5,416 nt of DNA from an uncultured Eubacteriales bacterium (GCA_934667575.1 CAKUME010000092.1:1-5416); one strand, 5' to 3'. Shown: positions 1 to 5,416, numbered from the stretch's first letter. The notes: generated by a model from the sequence alone, not told the origin. A program made the numbers and translations.

Positions 1-17
1 GCGTTGATCCATCCTGC

Positions 18-38
18 CGCGCGCCGATGGGGCGCGCG
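18..38 (-). terminator. GC-rich hairpin downstream of the metallophosphoesterase; possible weak terminator
   Basis: Inverted repeat of 8 bp (CGCGCGCC at 18-25, GGCGCGCG at 31-38) with a 5-nt loop, 27 nt past the stop codon at 65. Read on the minus strand it is followed by GCAGGATGG and not by a T-tract, so it lacks the second half of an intrinsic terminator. It may be a Rho-type or 3'-protecting hairpin, or simply a product of the local GC richness. The rest of 1-64 shows no gene that I can support. Confidence 0.3.
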
Positions 39-64
39 CTTGCCGCACCGGGCGAGAACGGGCA

Positions 65-1258
65 TTAGTCTTCCGCCGAAAAATGAATGGTGATCGGGCA
101 AATTTCGGCGCGGGTAGCCACCCGCATATTCGGCCCAAACAGCCCCACGCCGGAGGTGACGATGCTGTGCATCGCGCCCTTTTGCACATGGCCGCAGGCG
201 TTTTCCCAAAAGAGCCGAATCGTCAGGTTGCCGGGGAACATTTGCCCGTCGTGCGTGTGGCCGCCAAGATCCACATCCACGCCGGCGTCCGCGAGCGCCT
301 GCAATTCGCCCGGCTCGTGATCGATCACGAACACCGGCTGAGCCGGATTGAGCCCCGCAGTGATCTCCTGCGGCGTTTGACGCACGGTGATGCCGCGGCC
401 CGGCCGGTTTTTGTCGGCTCGGCCGTAGAGGTAAATGCCGTTTGGCAGCTGCACGCCCGAGTCATGCAGCAAATGGATGTTCGCCTGCGCCAAAAATGCA
501 TCCATCTCGGGGCTGCTTGCTTTTTGCTGCTTGCCGCCAAATGTGAAGCCCGCAAGCACCGGCTCTTCCACATCGTGATTGCCGTAGCACGCATAAACGC
601 CGTATTTTGACCGGATGGCGCGCAAAATTTCCGCAATGGCGTCCGGGTTTTGCACCGCTGCCCATTCGTTATCAAAAATATCGCCCGCGATCACCACCAA
701 ATCGGCATCCTGCGCGTTCACCTGCTCCACTATGCGCTGCATCTGCCCCGCGCCAATGTTGTAGCCCAGGTGCAGATCGGCGAGCAGCACCACCTTCATG
801 GTGCTGCTGCCCGAAACCTGCTTGTTCACCGTGATTTCATACGGCGTGACGCGGATGATGCGCGCATTTACCACCCCGAGCACCGACACCGCCGCAAGCA
901 CCGCCGCCACCGCGCACCCCACTGCGCGATGCACGGCCGCCGACCGGAGCATGTGCAGGTGCAGCAGCTGCACGAGTACCAGCCGCCCCAAGTCGGCGAG
1001 CGCCACCGTGAGCAGCAAATAGAGCATTACGCCCAGCCAGTAGTTGCCGATCTGCTTCATGGCGCGGCGCAGGGGGCTGTTTTTGAGCACAAACGCAATC
1101 AAAAACGACAGCGCAAAAAATGTGTATATGGCAACCGGCGCAGCCCAATGCCGCACCGTGCGAAACGCGGGGAACCAGGCGCGCACCCAGCCGTTGATTC
1201 GCCAAAACAAATATAAATTGACCGCCACATAAACCGGGGTCAGCAGCAAAGCAATCAT
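65..1258 (-). CDS. Membrane-anchored metallophosphoesterase (calcineurin-like, YkuE/YaeI type)
   Basis: Predicted binuclear-metal phosphoesterase tethered to the cytoplasmic membrane, 397 aa. The N-terminus holds about four hydrophobic segments (near residues 1-19, 41-58, 73-99 and 112-130). The catalytic domain follows from about residue 154 with the family motifs in order: D161-L-H163, G192-D193 (GDIFDN), G226-N-H228-D, H314 (DHEP) and GGHTHDGQ (332-339, metal-binding H334 and H336). All expected metal ligands are present, so it should be active. The substrate cannot be read from sequence; relatives of this type have been assigned phosphodiester or lipid-linked substrates. The start at 1258 is chosen because GAAGG (1265-1269) lies 6 nt upstream and the first membrane helix begins there. 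An ATG at 1273 has its only purine-rich element abutting it. A start at 1435 would place a terminator hairpin inside the gene. No clear promoter was found in the 186-bp gap before it. It uses TTA and TCA codons that are missing from oppA. Confidence 0.88.
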   Translation of the reverse strand: MIALLLTPVYVAVNLYLFWRINGWVRAWFPAFRTVRHWAAPVAIYTFFALSFLIAFVLKNSPLRRAMKQIGNYWLGVMLYLLLTVALADLGRLVLVQLLHLHMLRSAAVHRAVGCAVAAVLAAVSVLGVVNARIIRVTPYEITVNKQVSGSSTMKVVLLADLHLGYNIGAGQMQRIVEQVNAQDADLVVIAGDIFDNEWAAVQNPDAIAEILRAIRSKYGVYACYGNHDVEEPVLAGFTFGGKQQKASSPEMDAFLAQANIHLLHDSGVQLPNGIYLYGRADKNRPGRGITVRQTPQEITAGLNPAQPVFVIDHEPGELQALADAGVDVDLGGHTHDGQMFPGNLTIRLFWENACGHVQKGAMHSIVTSGVGLFGPNMRVATRAEICPITIHFSAED

Positions 1259-1264
1259 CGAAAA

Positions 1265-1269
1265 CCTTC
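1265..1269 (-). promoter_or_regulatory. Ribosome binding site that sets the metallophosphoesterase start
   Basis: GAAGG on the minus strand, 6 nt before the ATG at 1258-1256. A second element, GGAAAGG, directly abuts the alternative ATG at 1273-1271 with almost no spacing. This favours the shorter protein of 397 aa over one of 402 aa. Confidence 0.6.
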
Positions 1270-1305
1270 GCATCCTTTCCGGCGCAGCCGCGCGCCGCAC
1301 GACAG

Positions 1306-1336
1306 ACAAAATGAAAATGGGGGCGTTGTTGCGCCC
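1306..1336 (-). terminator. Second, smaller terminator-like hairpin after the aminopeptidase gene
   Basis: GGGCG (1321-1325) pairs with CGCCC (1332-1336) around a 6-nt loop. On the minus strand the stem is followed by CCATTTTCATTTTG. The 5-bp stem is short and the T-run is interrupted, so this alone would be weak. It sits directly downstream of the main terminator at 1352-1402 and shares its tail sequence. It could instead be structure in the leader of the metallophosphoesterase gene. Confidence 0.4.
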
Positions 1337-1357
1337 ACTTGGACAAACATGAAAATG
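1306..1357. repeat. Imperfect direct repeat of hairpin tails
   Basis: On the plus strand ACAAA-ATGAAAATG (1306-1319) recurs as ACAAACATGAAAATG (1343-1357), differing by one inserted C, with copy starts 37 nt apart. Each copy is followed on the plus strand by a GC-rich inverted repeat. On the minus strand each therefore forms the T-rich tail (CATTTTCAT, then TTTGTC) after a hairpin. It looks like a local duplication of a terminator tail. Confidence 0.6.
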
Positions 1358-1402
1358 CGGGACGGGCGATTGCGCAAATGCACATCGCCCGTCCCATTTT
1401 TT
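1352..1402 (-). terminator. Main intrinsic terminator of the aminopeptidase gene, likely bidirectional
   Basis: A perfect 12-bp stem, GGGACGGGCGAT (1359-1370) with ATCGCCCGTCCC (1384-1395), encloses a 13-nt loop that can form three more pairs (TGC/GCA). It lies about 50 nt past the aminopeptidase stop. Flanking AAAAT (1352-1356) and ATTTTTT (1396-1402) extend the pairing and supply a T-tract in both directions. The minus-strand tail is GCATTTTCATG; the uninterrupted run of six T is on the plus strand. No plus-strand gene ends here, so its plus-strand use, if any, would be to stop antisense RNA. Confidence 0.85.
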
Positions 1403-1444
1403 CGCGCGCCGCAGTCCAAATCGGAACCGGCGCACGCCGCATGA

Positions 1445-2674
1445 TTAGGCCCAAGTGCCGTTCACAAAAATCGCTGCCGTGGAACCGTCGGCGCGAATGC
1501 CGGTAATGTTCAAATCGTCGGAACCGACCATAAAGTCCACATGAATGATCGAATCGTTGATGCCCTTGGCGCGAATCTCGTCGTCGGTCATGTTCATAAA
1601 GCCCGGCAGCACTTCGCTGAAGCCGCGTCCGGCCGCCACGTGGCAGCAGGCGTTTTCGTCGAACAGCGTGTTATAAAACATCAGGCCGGAGCGGTTGATC
1701 GGCGATTCCTTGGGCACCAGCGCCACCTCGCCGAGCATCGACGCGCCCTCGTCGAGCGCAAACATCTGGCGCAGCGCGTCCTCGCCCTGTGCGGCGTGGC
1801 AGTCCACCACCCGCCCGTCGGCAAAATCGACGGTGAAGCGGTCGATCACCTGCCCCGCCCAGCTGAGCGGCTTGGTCGAAACCAACCGGCCGGCGCATTT
1901 GCCGCGCATGGGGCTGGTGAACACTTCTTCGGTGGGCATATTCGGCACATAGTGCGCGCCGTTGAGATGGTTCACATCCTCCGCGCCGCTCCACACCGCG
2001 TCGGGAATCAGCTCCACGGTGAAGTCGGTGCCGTTGGCGCTCGTGTAATGCAGCTTGGCAAAGTGCTGCGCATTGAGCCATGCCGCTTTTTCGGTCATTT
2101 TTTCGGTGTGCGCGCGCCACACTGCTTCGGCGTCGGCGCCATCATGCAGATACACGCAGTCAAAAATCGCGTTCCAGAGCTTTTCGGTGGCCACATCCGC
2201 CGGTTCGCCCGGGAACACCTTCTGCGCCCATTTGGGCGAGGCGGCCGCCACGATCAGCCACTGATGCTTGCCGTCGAGCGCGTCGCGGTACTTTTTGAGC
2301 ACGCGGCTGCGCATCTGCCGCACCGTGGCGATCACATCGGCGGGCACACCGTTCATCTCGTCGGGGTCGGCGGATTCAATAAAAATGCGCACCGGCAAAT
2401 CCACCGTCATCTGGCGGAAGCGCTCTTCCTCCCAATGCGGCACCGCGCCGAGCAATTCGGGCGCGGCGTGCTGATAATTCAGCTTTTCCACGGCGCCGCA
2501 CGACCAGATCACCTCCACGAGCGACGCGCCTGCGCGGTAGCATTCCTCGGTCACGGCGGCCGCCAGCGGCGCCTGATCTACTTCGGTCTGGAGCCGCACG
2601 CGCTGGCCGGGCTGCACGTTTGCGCCAATTTTCACCATGAGTCGGGCATAGTCCCGGAGCTTTTGTTCATTCAT
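1445..2674 (-). CDS. ampS: M29-family metallo-aminopeptidase (aminopeptidase T / AmpS / PepS type)
   Basis: Cytosolic exopeptidase that removes N-terminal residues from peptides with two divalent metal ions. Its 409 aa match the usual family length, and there is no signal peptide or membrane segment. Metal-ligand residues fall at the family positions: E250 (in MPTEEVFTSP), E316 (GEVALVP), H345 (FDENACCHVAAG), H378 and D380 (IIHVDFMVGS). The catalytic Tyr of characterised members, seven residues after the ligand His, is Phe here (F352 in GRGFSE). Start at 2674 is supported by GAGGAA (2681-2686) 6 nt upstream. It lies 170 bp downstream of oppA, but it has its own TTGACT-17-TATAAT promoter and is separated by a terminator, so it is probably monocistronic. 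It plausibly degrades peptides brought in by the adjacent opp system. The family assignment is firm; specificity is unknown. Confidence 0.93.
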   Translation of the reverse strand: MNEQKLRDYARLMVKIGANVQPGQRVRLQTEVDQAPLAAAVTEECYRAGASLVEVIWSCGAVEKLNYQHAAPELLGAVPHWEEERFRQMTVDLPVRIFIESADPDEMNGVPADVIATVRQMRSRVLKKYRDALDGKHQWLIVAAASPKWAQKVFPGEPADVATEKLWNAIFDCVYLHDGADAEAVWRAHTEKMTEKAAWLNAQHFAKLHYTSANGTDFTVELIPDAVWSGAEDVNHLNGAHYVPNMPTEEVFTSPMRGKCAGRLVSTKPLSWAGQVIDRFTVDFADGRVVDCHAAQGEDALRQMFALDEGASMLGEVALVPKESPINRSGLMFYNTLFDENACCHVAAGRGFSEVLPGFMNMTDDEIRAKGINDSIIHVDFMVGSDDLNITGIRADGSTAAIFVNGTWA

Positions 2675-2680
2675 ATTTCA

Positions 2681-2686
2681 TTCCTC
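2681..2686 (-). promoter_or_regulatory. Ribosome binding site of the aminopeptidase gene
   Basis: GAGGAA on the minus strand, 6 nt before the ATG at 2674. It lies outside the leader hairpin at 2693-2731 and so should be accessible. Confidence 0.75.
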
Positions 2687-2692
2687 GCTTTC

Positions 2693-2731
2693 GTTCCAAG
2701 TGCAAATGGATAATGCATTGCCATTGGGAAC
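2693..2731 (-). promoter_or_regulatory. Leader hairpin at the predicted 5' end of the aminopeptidase mRNA
   Basis: Nested inverted repeats on the minus strand. GTTCC (2727-2731) pairs with GGAAC (2693-2697). CAATGG (2721-2726) pairs with CCATTTG (2703-2709) with one bulged base. The apical loop is 11 nt and one side carries a 5-nt bulge. The stem starts within a base or two of the transcription start expected 6-7 nt past the -10 box. It may protect the transcript from 5'-end decay. It matches no riboswitch class that I recognise. Confidence 0.4.
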
Positions 2732-2737
2732 TCTTTT

Positions 2738-2766
2738 ATTATACCCCGCTTTGTGCGCGCAGTCAA
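2738..2766 (-). promoter_or_regulatory. Sigma-A/sigma-70 promoter of the aminopeptidase gene
   Basis: Minus strand: TTGACT (2766-2761), a 17-nt spacer, then a consensus TATAAT (2743-2738). The -35 box has five of six consensus bases and the -10 box has six of six, at ideal spacing. The predicted start is near 2731-2732, giving a leader of about 57 nt. It lies just after the oppA terminator, which fits an independent transcription unit. Confidence 0.88.
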
Positions 2767-2781
2767 GAGATGCAAAGCAAA

Positions 2782-2820
2782 GCGCGGCCCGGCGCTCCAA
2801 GAAGAAACGCCGGGCCGCGC
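2782..2820 (-). terminator. Intrinsic terminator of oppA
   Basis: A perfect 13-bp, very GC-rich stem (2782-2794 with 2808-2820) and a 13-nt loop, starting 24 nt after the oppA stop. On the minus strand it is followed by TTTGCTTTGC, an interrupted T-tract. The strong stem should compensate. It ends the opp unit 15 nt before the -35 box of the next gene. Confidence 0.8.
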
Positions 2821-2844
2821 AAAGTGCTTGCGAACGGTCGCAGA

Positions 2845-4719
2845 TTATTTTTCGATCGTGCAGTGCATGAAGAACTTATAACCCAGCGGGCTGGAGTAGA
2901 AGCCTTTCACGTTCTTGCTGATCATATAGATGTCCGTGTAGTAATACAGCGGGCAGATGCAGCCGGTTTCCATCAGCATATCCTCGGCAAGGTGCATCAT
3001 CTTGTAACGCTTTTCGTTGTCGTTGCAGGTCTTGATGGTGGAGATCAGCACGTCATAGGTGTCTGCCCAGGTGCCGTTCTTCACGTTCACATCATAGCCG
3101 TAGGGGGTCAGGTCGAGGTCGTAGAGCTTGAGCGAAGCATTGTTGCCCTTGCCATACTGCACATCGTTGTTGCCGGAGTTGGAAACCCACATATCCAGGA
3201 AGCTGATCGGATCGTTGTAGTCGCCCAGCCAGCCGTTGCGCGCGATGGAATAATCGCCGGCCTTACGGGTGGCCACAAAGGTCGCCCACTCCTGATTTTC
3301 GAGGTTCATGGTGATGCCCACGCCGGCAAGCGCCGACTGGAGGTATTCCGCGATGGCCTTGTGGCCCTCACCGGTGTTGTAGAGGTAGGTGAGGGTCGGG
3401 AAGTTCGTGAACTTCTGGGTCGCATCGTCGAACTTGTAGTACTTCTTCAGGGTTTCCACGGCCGCCGAATAGGTGGACTCAAACGCATCCTTGGACACGT
3501 TGTAGTAGCCCGTGAAATCCTTGTTGTGGCCGGCGTTCTCATAGAATTCGGAACCGTCCGGCTCGGTGAGGCCCATCGCCACGAAGGACGACGCCGGCTG
3601 CTGACCGGCCTGGCCGATCTTCTCGGCAATGTAGTTGCGGTCGAAGAGCTGGTTGACCGCGTTGCGGATTTCTTCCTTGGCCTTTTCCGCATCTTCACCG
3701 GTGAGGGTGGAGTCGGAGGGCAGGATTTCCTCGTTGATGTTCCAGCACACATAATAGGTGCCGAGCTGGCCGGCGATCTTGAACTCGTCCGGATAATCCT
3801 TCTTGAGGGTTTCGATCTCGTTGGTCGGCACATCGTCGATCATCTGCCAGTCGCCCTTCTTGAAGTTGGAGAGCATATTGTTCGCATCATCCGACAGGCA
3901 GAACTTGATGGTATCCATCGTGATGTTCGCCGCATCGTAATAGTCCGGGTTCTTGGTGAGGGTGATGAGGCTGTTGTGATCCCAGCCGGTCAACGTATAA
4001 GCGCCGTTGCTCACATAGGTTTTGGGATCGGTCGCCCAGTTTTCATTGGACACCACATCCTCGCGCACCGGGTAATATGCCGGGAACGCGAGCAGCTCGT
4101 TCCAATACGCCACATTGTTGGTCAGCGTGACCTTAATGGTCTTGTCGTCGGGCGCTTCCACCGCGAGCTTCGCATCGGGATTCACATACTCCAAAATCGC
4201 TTCGCCCTTGTCATCCTTTTTGCCGGTGTCGCGGGTTTCCCACATTTTGTCGTAGCCCTGAATAACCTGGAACATATAACTATAGTCGGCCGCCAGTTCG
4301 GTGCTGGCTGCACGGTTCCACGCGAACACGAAATCCTTCGCGGTCACGTCTTTGCCGTCCGACCATTTGAGGCCGTCGCGCAGGGTGTAGGTGTAGGTCA
4401 CGGTGCCGTCGCTGTTTTCGGTGGGATCAACCAGCTCTTTCGCGGCGTCCGCAACCAGCTCCAGCTTGCCGTCCTTCGTCTGGTTCCATTTGACCAGACC
4501 GCTGAACAGATGCGCGCACATCGTGCCGCCGTCCACCGTGGTGTTGAGCGCCGGATCCATGGTGCCGGGCTCCGAGGCCAAGCTCACCGAGATTTCCGTC
4601 GCCGTTGTAGTTGTGCCGTCTTTGGAGTCCGTCCCGGTGCGGCTGGCGCCTTTGCCGGCGCAGGATGCCATCGAAACGACCATGACCAAAGTCAGCATGA
4701 GTGCGAGAAACTTTTTCAT
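2845..4719 (-). CDS. oppA: Oligopeptide ABC transporter substrate-binding lipoprotein (OppA-like)
   Basis: Extracytoplasmic peptide receptor of SBP family 5, 624 aa, anchored by lipid to the outer face of the membrane. Residues 1-20 are a lipoprotein signal peptide: K2-K3, a hydrophobic core, and lipobox MASC with C20 as the lipidated Cys. A Thr/Ser/Gly/Asp-rich linker follows (about 21-40). Family landmarks are SEPGTMDPALNT (49-60), the NGAY...W...KNPDYYD stretch (238-262) and NGWLGDYNDPISFLDMW (495-511). D500 in the last one corresponds to the Asp that binds the peptide N-terminus in enteric OppA. It is somewhat longer than enteric OppA, partly through a charged stretch near 158-185. The start at 4719 is chosen over 4803 because the signal peptide begins there and AAAGGAAG (4729-4736) lies 9 nt upstream. 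It is the last gene of the opp unit, 56 bp after oppF. Peptide, rather than nickel or murein-peptide, binding is inferred from overall similarity. Confidence 0.92.
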   Translation of the reverse strand: MKKFLALMLTLVMVVSMASCAGKGASRTGTDSKDGTTTTATEISVSLASEPGTMDPALNTTVDGGTMCAHLFSGLVKWNQTKDGKLELVADAAKELVDPTENSDGTVTYTYTLRDGLKWSDGKDVTAKDFVFAWNRAASTELAADYSYMFQVIQGYDKMWETRDTGKKDDKGEAILEYVNPDAKLAVEAPDDKTIKVTLTNNVAYWNELLAFPAYYPVREDVVSNENWATDPKTYVSNGAYTLTGWDHNSLITLTKNPDYYDAANITMDTIKFCLSDDANNMLSNFKKGDWQMIDDVPTNEIETLKKDYPDEFKIAGQLGTYYVCWNINEEILPSDSTLTGEDAEKAKEEIRNAVNQLFDRNYIAEKIGQAGQQPASSFVAMGLTEPDGSEFYENAGHNKDFTGYYNVSKDAFESTYSAAVETLKKYYKFDDATQKFTNFPTLTYLYNTGEGHKAIAEYLQSALAGVGITMNLENQEWATFVATRKAGDYSIARNGWLGDYNDPISFLDMWVSNSGNNDVQYGKGNNASLKLYDLDLTPYGYDVNVKNGTWADTYDVLISTIKTCNDNEKRYKMMHLAEDMLMETGCICPLYYYTDIYMISKNVKGFYSSPLGYKFFMHCTIEK

Positions 4720-4728
4720 GGGGTAAGA

Positions 4729-4736
4729 CTTCCTTT
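4729..4736 (-). promoter_or_regulatory. Ribosome binding site that sets the oppA start
   Basis: AAAGGAAG on the minus strand, 9 nt before the ATG at 4719. It fixes the start at the signal peptide. The in-frame upstream codon at 4803 lies inside oppF and would put 28 polar residues before the signal sequence. Confidence 0.75.
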
Positions 4737-4747
4737 CAAAAATTTTA

Positions 4748-4775
4748 TCTGAACACACGTTGCCGCATGTTGAGA
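4748..4775 (-). other. Hairpin between oppF and oppA with a GCAA tetraloop
   Basis: Begins at the base after the oppF stop. On the minus strand AACATGCG (4771-4764) pairs with CGTGTGTT (4759-4752), including two G-U pairs, around the GNRA-type loop GCAA (4763-4760). Beyond a C-C mismatch, TCT and AGA add three outer pairs. An AT-rich run (TAAAATTTTTG) follows before the oppA ribosome binding site. It could be a leaky terminator or a 3'/5' stabiliser that adjusts oppA level relative to the membrane components. There is no T-tract directly at its base, so it is not a classical terminator. Confidence 0.45.
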
Positions 4776-5416
4776 TCAGTTCACTTCCGCCACCTTGTGG
4801 CATGCAACGAAATGCCCCGCCGACACTTCCTTAAATTCCGGCATGCTGGCCGCGCACTCTTCGCTTGCATAGGGGCAGCGGGTGCGGAACGGGCAGCCGC
4901 TGGGCGCGTTCAGCGGGCTGGGAATGTCGCCCGAGAGCACGATGCGCTTGTTGGCGCGCGCAATTTTGGGATCCGGCACCGGCACCGCCGAGAGCAGCGA
5001 TTTGGAATAGGGATGCAGCGCGTGGTCGTAGATTTCACCGGCACTGGCCAGCTCCACCATCTTGCCCAGATACATCACGGCGATGCGGTCGCTGATATGG
5101 CGCACCACCAGCAGGTCGTGGGCGATAAACAGATAGGTGAGCCCGAGCTTTTGCTGCAATTCGCCGAACATATTGATGACCTGCGCCTGAATCGACACGT
5201 CCAGCGCCGAAACCGGCTCGTCGCACACGATAAAGTCGGGGTTCACCGCCAGCGCGCGGGCAATGCCGATGCGCTGCCGCTGGCCGCCCGAAAACTCGTG
5301 CGCATAGCGCGCAGCGTGCTCGCTGTTGAGGCCAACATAGTCCATCAGCTCCAAAATGCGCGCCTGGCGTTCTTTTTTGTTTTTATACATTTTATGCACA
5401 TCGAGCGGTTCACCGA
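4776..5416 (-). CDS. oppF: Oligopeptide ABC transporter ATP-binding protein, OppF type (5' end beyond the window)
   Basis: Cytoplasmic ATPase subunit of a peptide importer. The frame is open through the right edge (GEPLDVHK at the cut), so about 213 C-terminal residues are visible; Walker A and Q-loop lie outside. A GTG at 5399 is an internal Val, not a start. Seen in order, numbering from that Val: ABC signature FSGGQRQ (36-42), Walker B FIVCDEP (56-62), D-loop SALD (64-67), H-loop IAHD (H94), then the peptide-transporter C-terminal extension HPYSKSLLSAVP (129-140) and the cysteine set C169, C175, C182 and C200. Spacing C-x5-C-x6-C-x17-C matches the [4Fe-4S] site known in DppD/OppD-type ATPases. 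DEPVSALDVSIQAQVIN and TYLFIAHDL favour OppF/DppF over OppD. It should pair with OppD and permeases upstream, off the window. It precedes oppA in the same direction with no promoter evident between them. Confidence 0.92.
   Translation of the reverse strand, partial: GEPLDVHKMYKNKKERQARILELMDYVGLNSEHAARYAHEFSGGQRQRIGIARALAVNPDFIVCDEPVSALDVSIQAQVINMFGELQQKLGLTYLFIAHDLLVVRHISDRIAVMYLGKMVELASAGEIYDHALHPYSKSLLSAVPVPDPKIARANKRIVLSGDIPSPLNAPSGCPFRTRCPYASEECAASMPEFKEVSAGHFVACHKVAEVN

Noticed and set aside
1..16. Possible start of another minus-strand gene (ATG at the left edge reading M-D-Q-R)
   Set aside because: Only about four codons are visible, and the purine-rich sequence abuts the ATG with no spacing, so it cannot be supported.
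1274..1435. N-terminal extension of the metallophosphoesterase to a start at 1435
   Set aside because: The extension would be encoded by the terminator hairpins, is highly basic, and has no convincing ribosome site. The strong site and the first membrane helix support 1258.
1541..2713. Plus-strand open frame of 390 codons opposite the aminopeptidase gene
   Set aside because: Same in-register shadow effect. The translation is rich in His, Arg and Ala, as expected from the complement of GC-biased codons, and no family is recognisable.
2675..2844. Riboswitch or T-box in the leader of the aminopeptidase gene
   Set aside because: The leader from the predicted start is only about 57 nt with one hairpin and no anti-terminator. 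That is too short and simple for a known class.
2713..4752. Plus-strand open frame of 679 codons opposite oppA
   Set aside because: It is in codon register with oppA and stays open because oppA avoids TTA, CTA and TCA codons. The product is not a recognisable protein, and the frame runs across the oppA terminator, the promoter and the intergenic gap.
4720..4803. N-terminal extension of OppA to an ATG at 4803
   Set aside because: It would put a polar stretch ahead of a typical lipoprotein signal peptide and overlap oppF. The ribosome binding site lies just before 4719.
1..5416. CRISPR array, insertion sequence, tRNA or phage-derived elements
   Set aside because: No regularly spaced repeats, transposase-like protein, terminal inverted repeats around a gene, or tRNA-like cloverleaf were seen. 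The four genes form a simple co-directional chromosomal layout.

Overview
The window reads as an ordinary chromosomal stretch of a fairly GC-rich, Gram-positive-type anaerobe, most likely a Clostridia/Oscillospirales-like Firmicute. This is inferred from the lipoprotein signal peptide on the peptide-binding protein, strong AGGA-type ribosome binding sites, a textbook sigma-A promoter, and the protein types. No rRNA or taxonomic marker gene is present. All four genes lie on the minus strand, so transcription runs from right to left.

Layout in transcription order. (1) 5416-4776: the C-terminal part of an OppF-type ATPase of an oligopeptide/dipeptide ABC importer, cut by the right edge. (2) A 56-bp gap with a GNRA-capped hairpin that starts right after the oppF stop. 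(3) 4719-2845: the OppA-type substrate-binding lipoprotein, complete at 624 aa. (4) 2844-2675: a 13-bp GC-rich terminator, then a TTGACT-17-TATAAT promoter and a structured leader. (5) 2674-1445: a cytosolic M29-family (aminopeptidase T/AmpS/PepS) metallopeptidase. (6) 1444-1259: a strong bidirectional terminator followed by a second, smaller hairpin with the same T-rich tail. (7) 1258-65: a four-helix membrane-anchored metallophosphoesterase of the YkuE/YaeI type. (8) 64-1: a GC-rich hairpin and no recognisable gene.

The first three genes make a coherent peptide-use module. OppA captures peptides outside the cell, OppF powers import together with permeases and OppD that lie off the window, and the aminopeptidase can trim the imported peptides. 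The aminopeptidase has its own promoter and is insulated by terminators on both sides, so the link to opp is by neighbourhood and not by a shared transcript. The metallophosphoesterase has no evident functional tie to peptides.

I found no convincing undescribed system. The points most worth a second look are non-coding: tandem terminators with duplicated tails, a hairpin at the predicted 5' end of the aminopeptidase mRNA, and the oppF-oppA hairpin. One coding point also stands out: Phe at the position where characterised M29 enzymes have an active-site Tyr.
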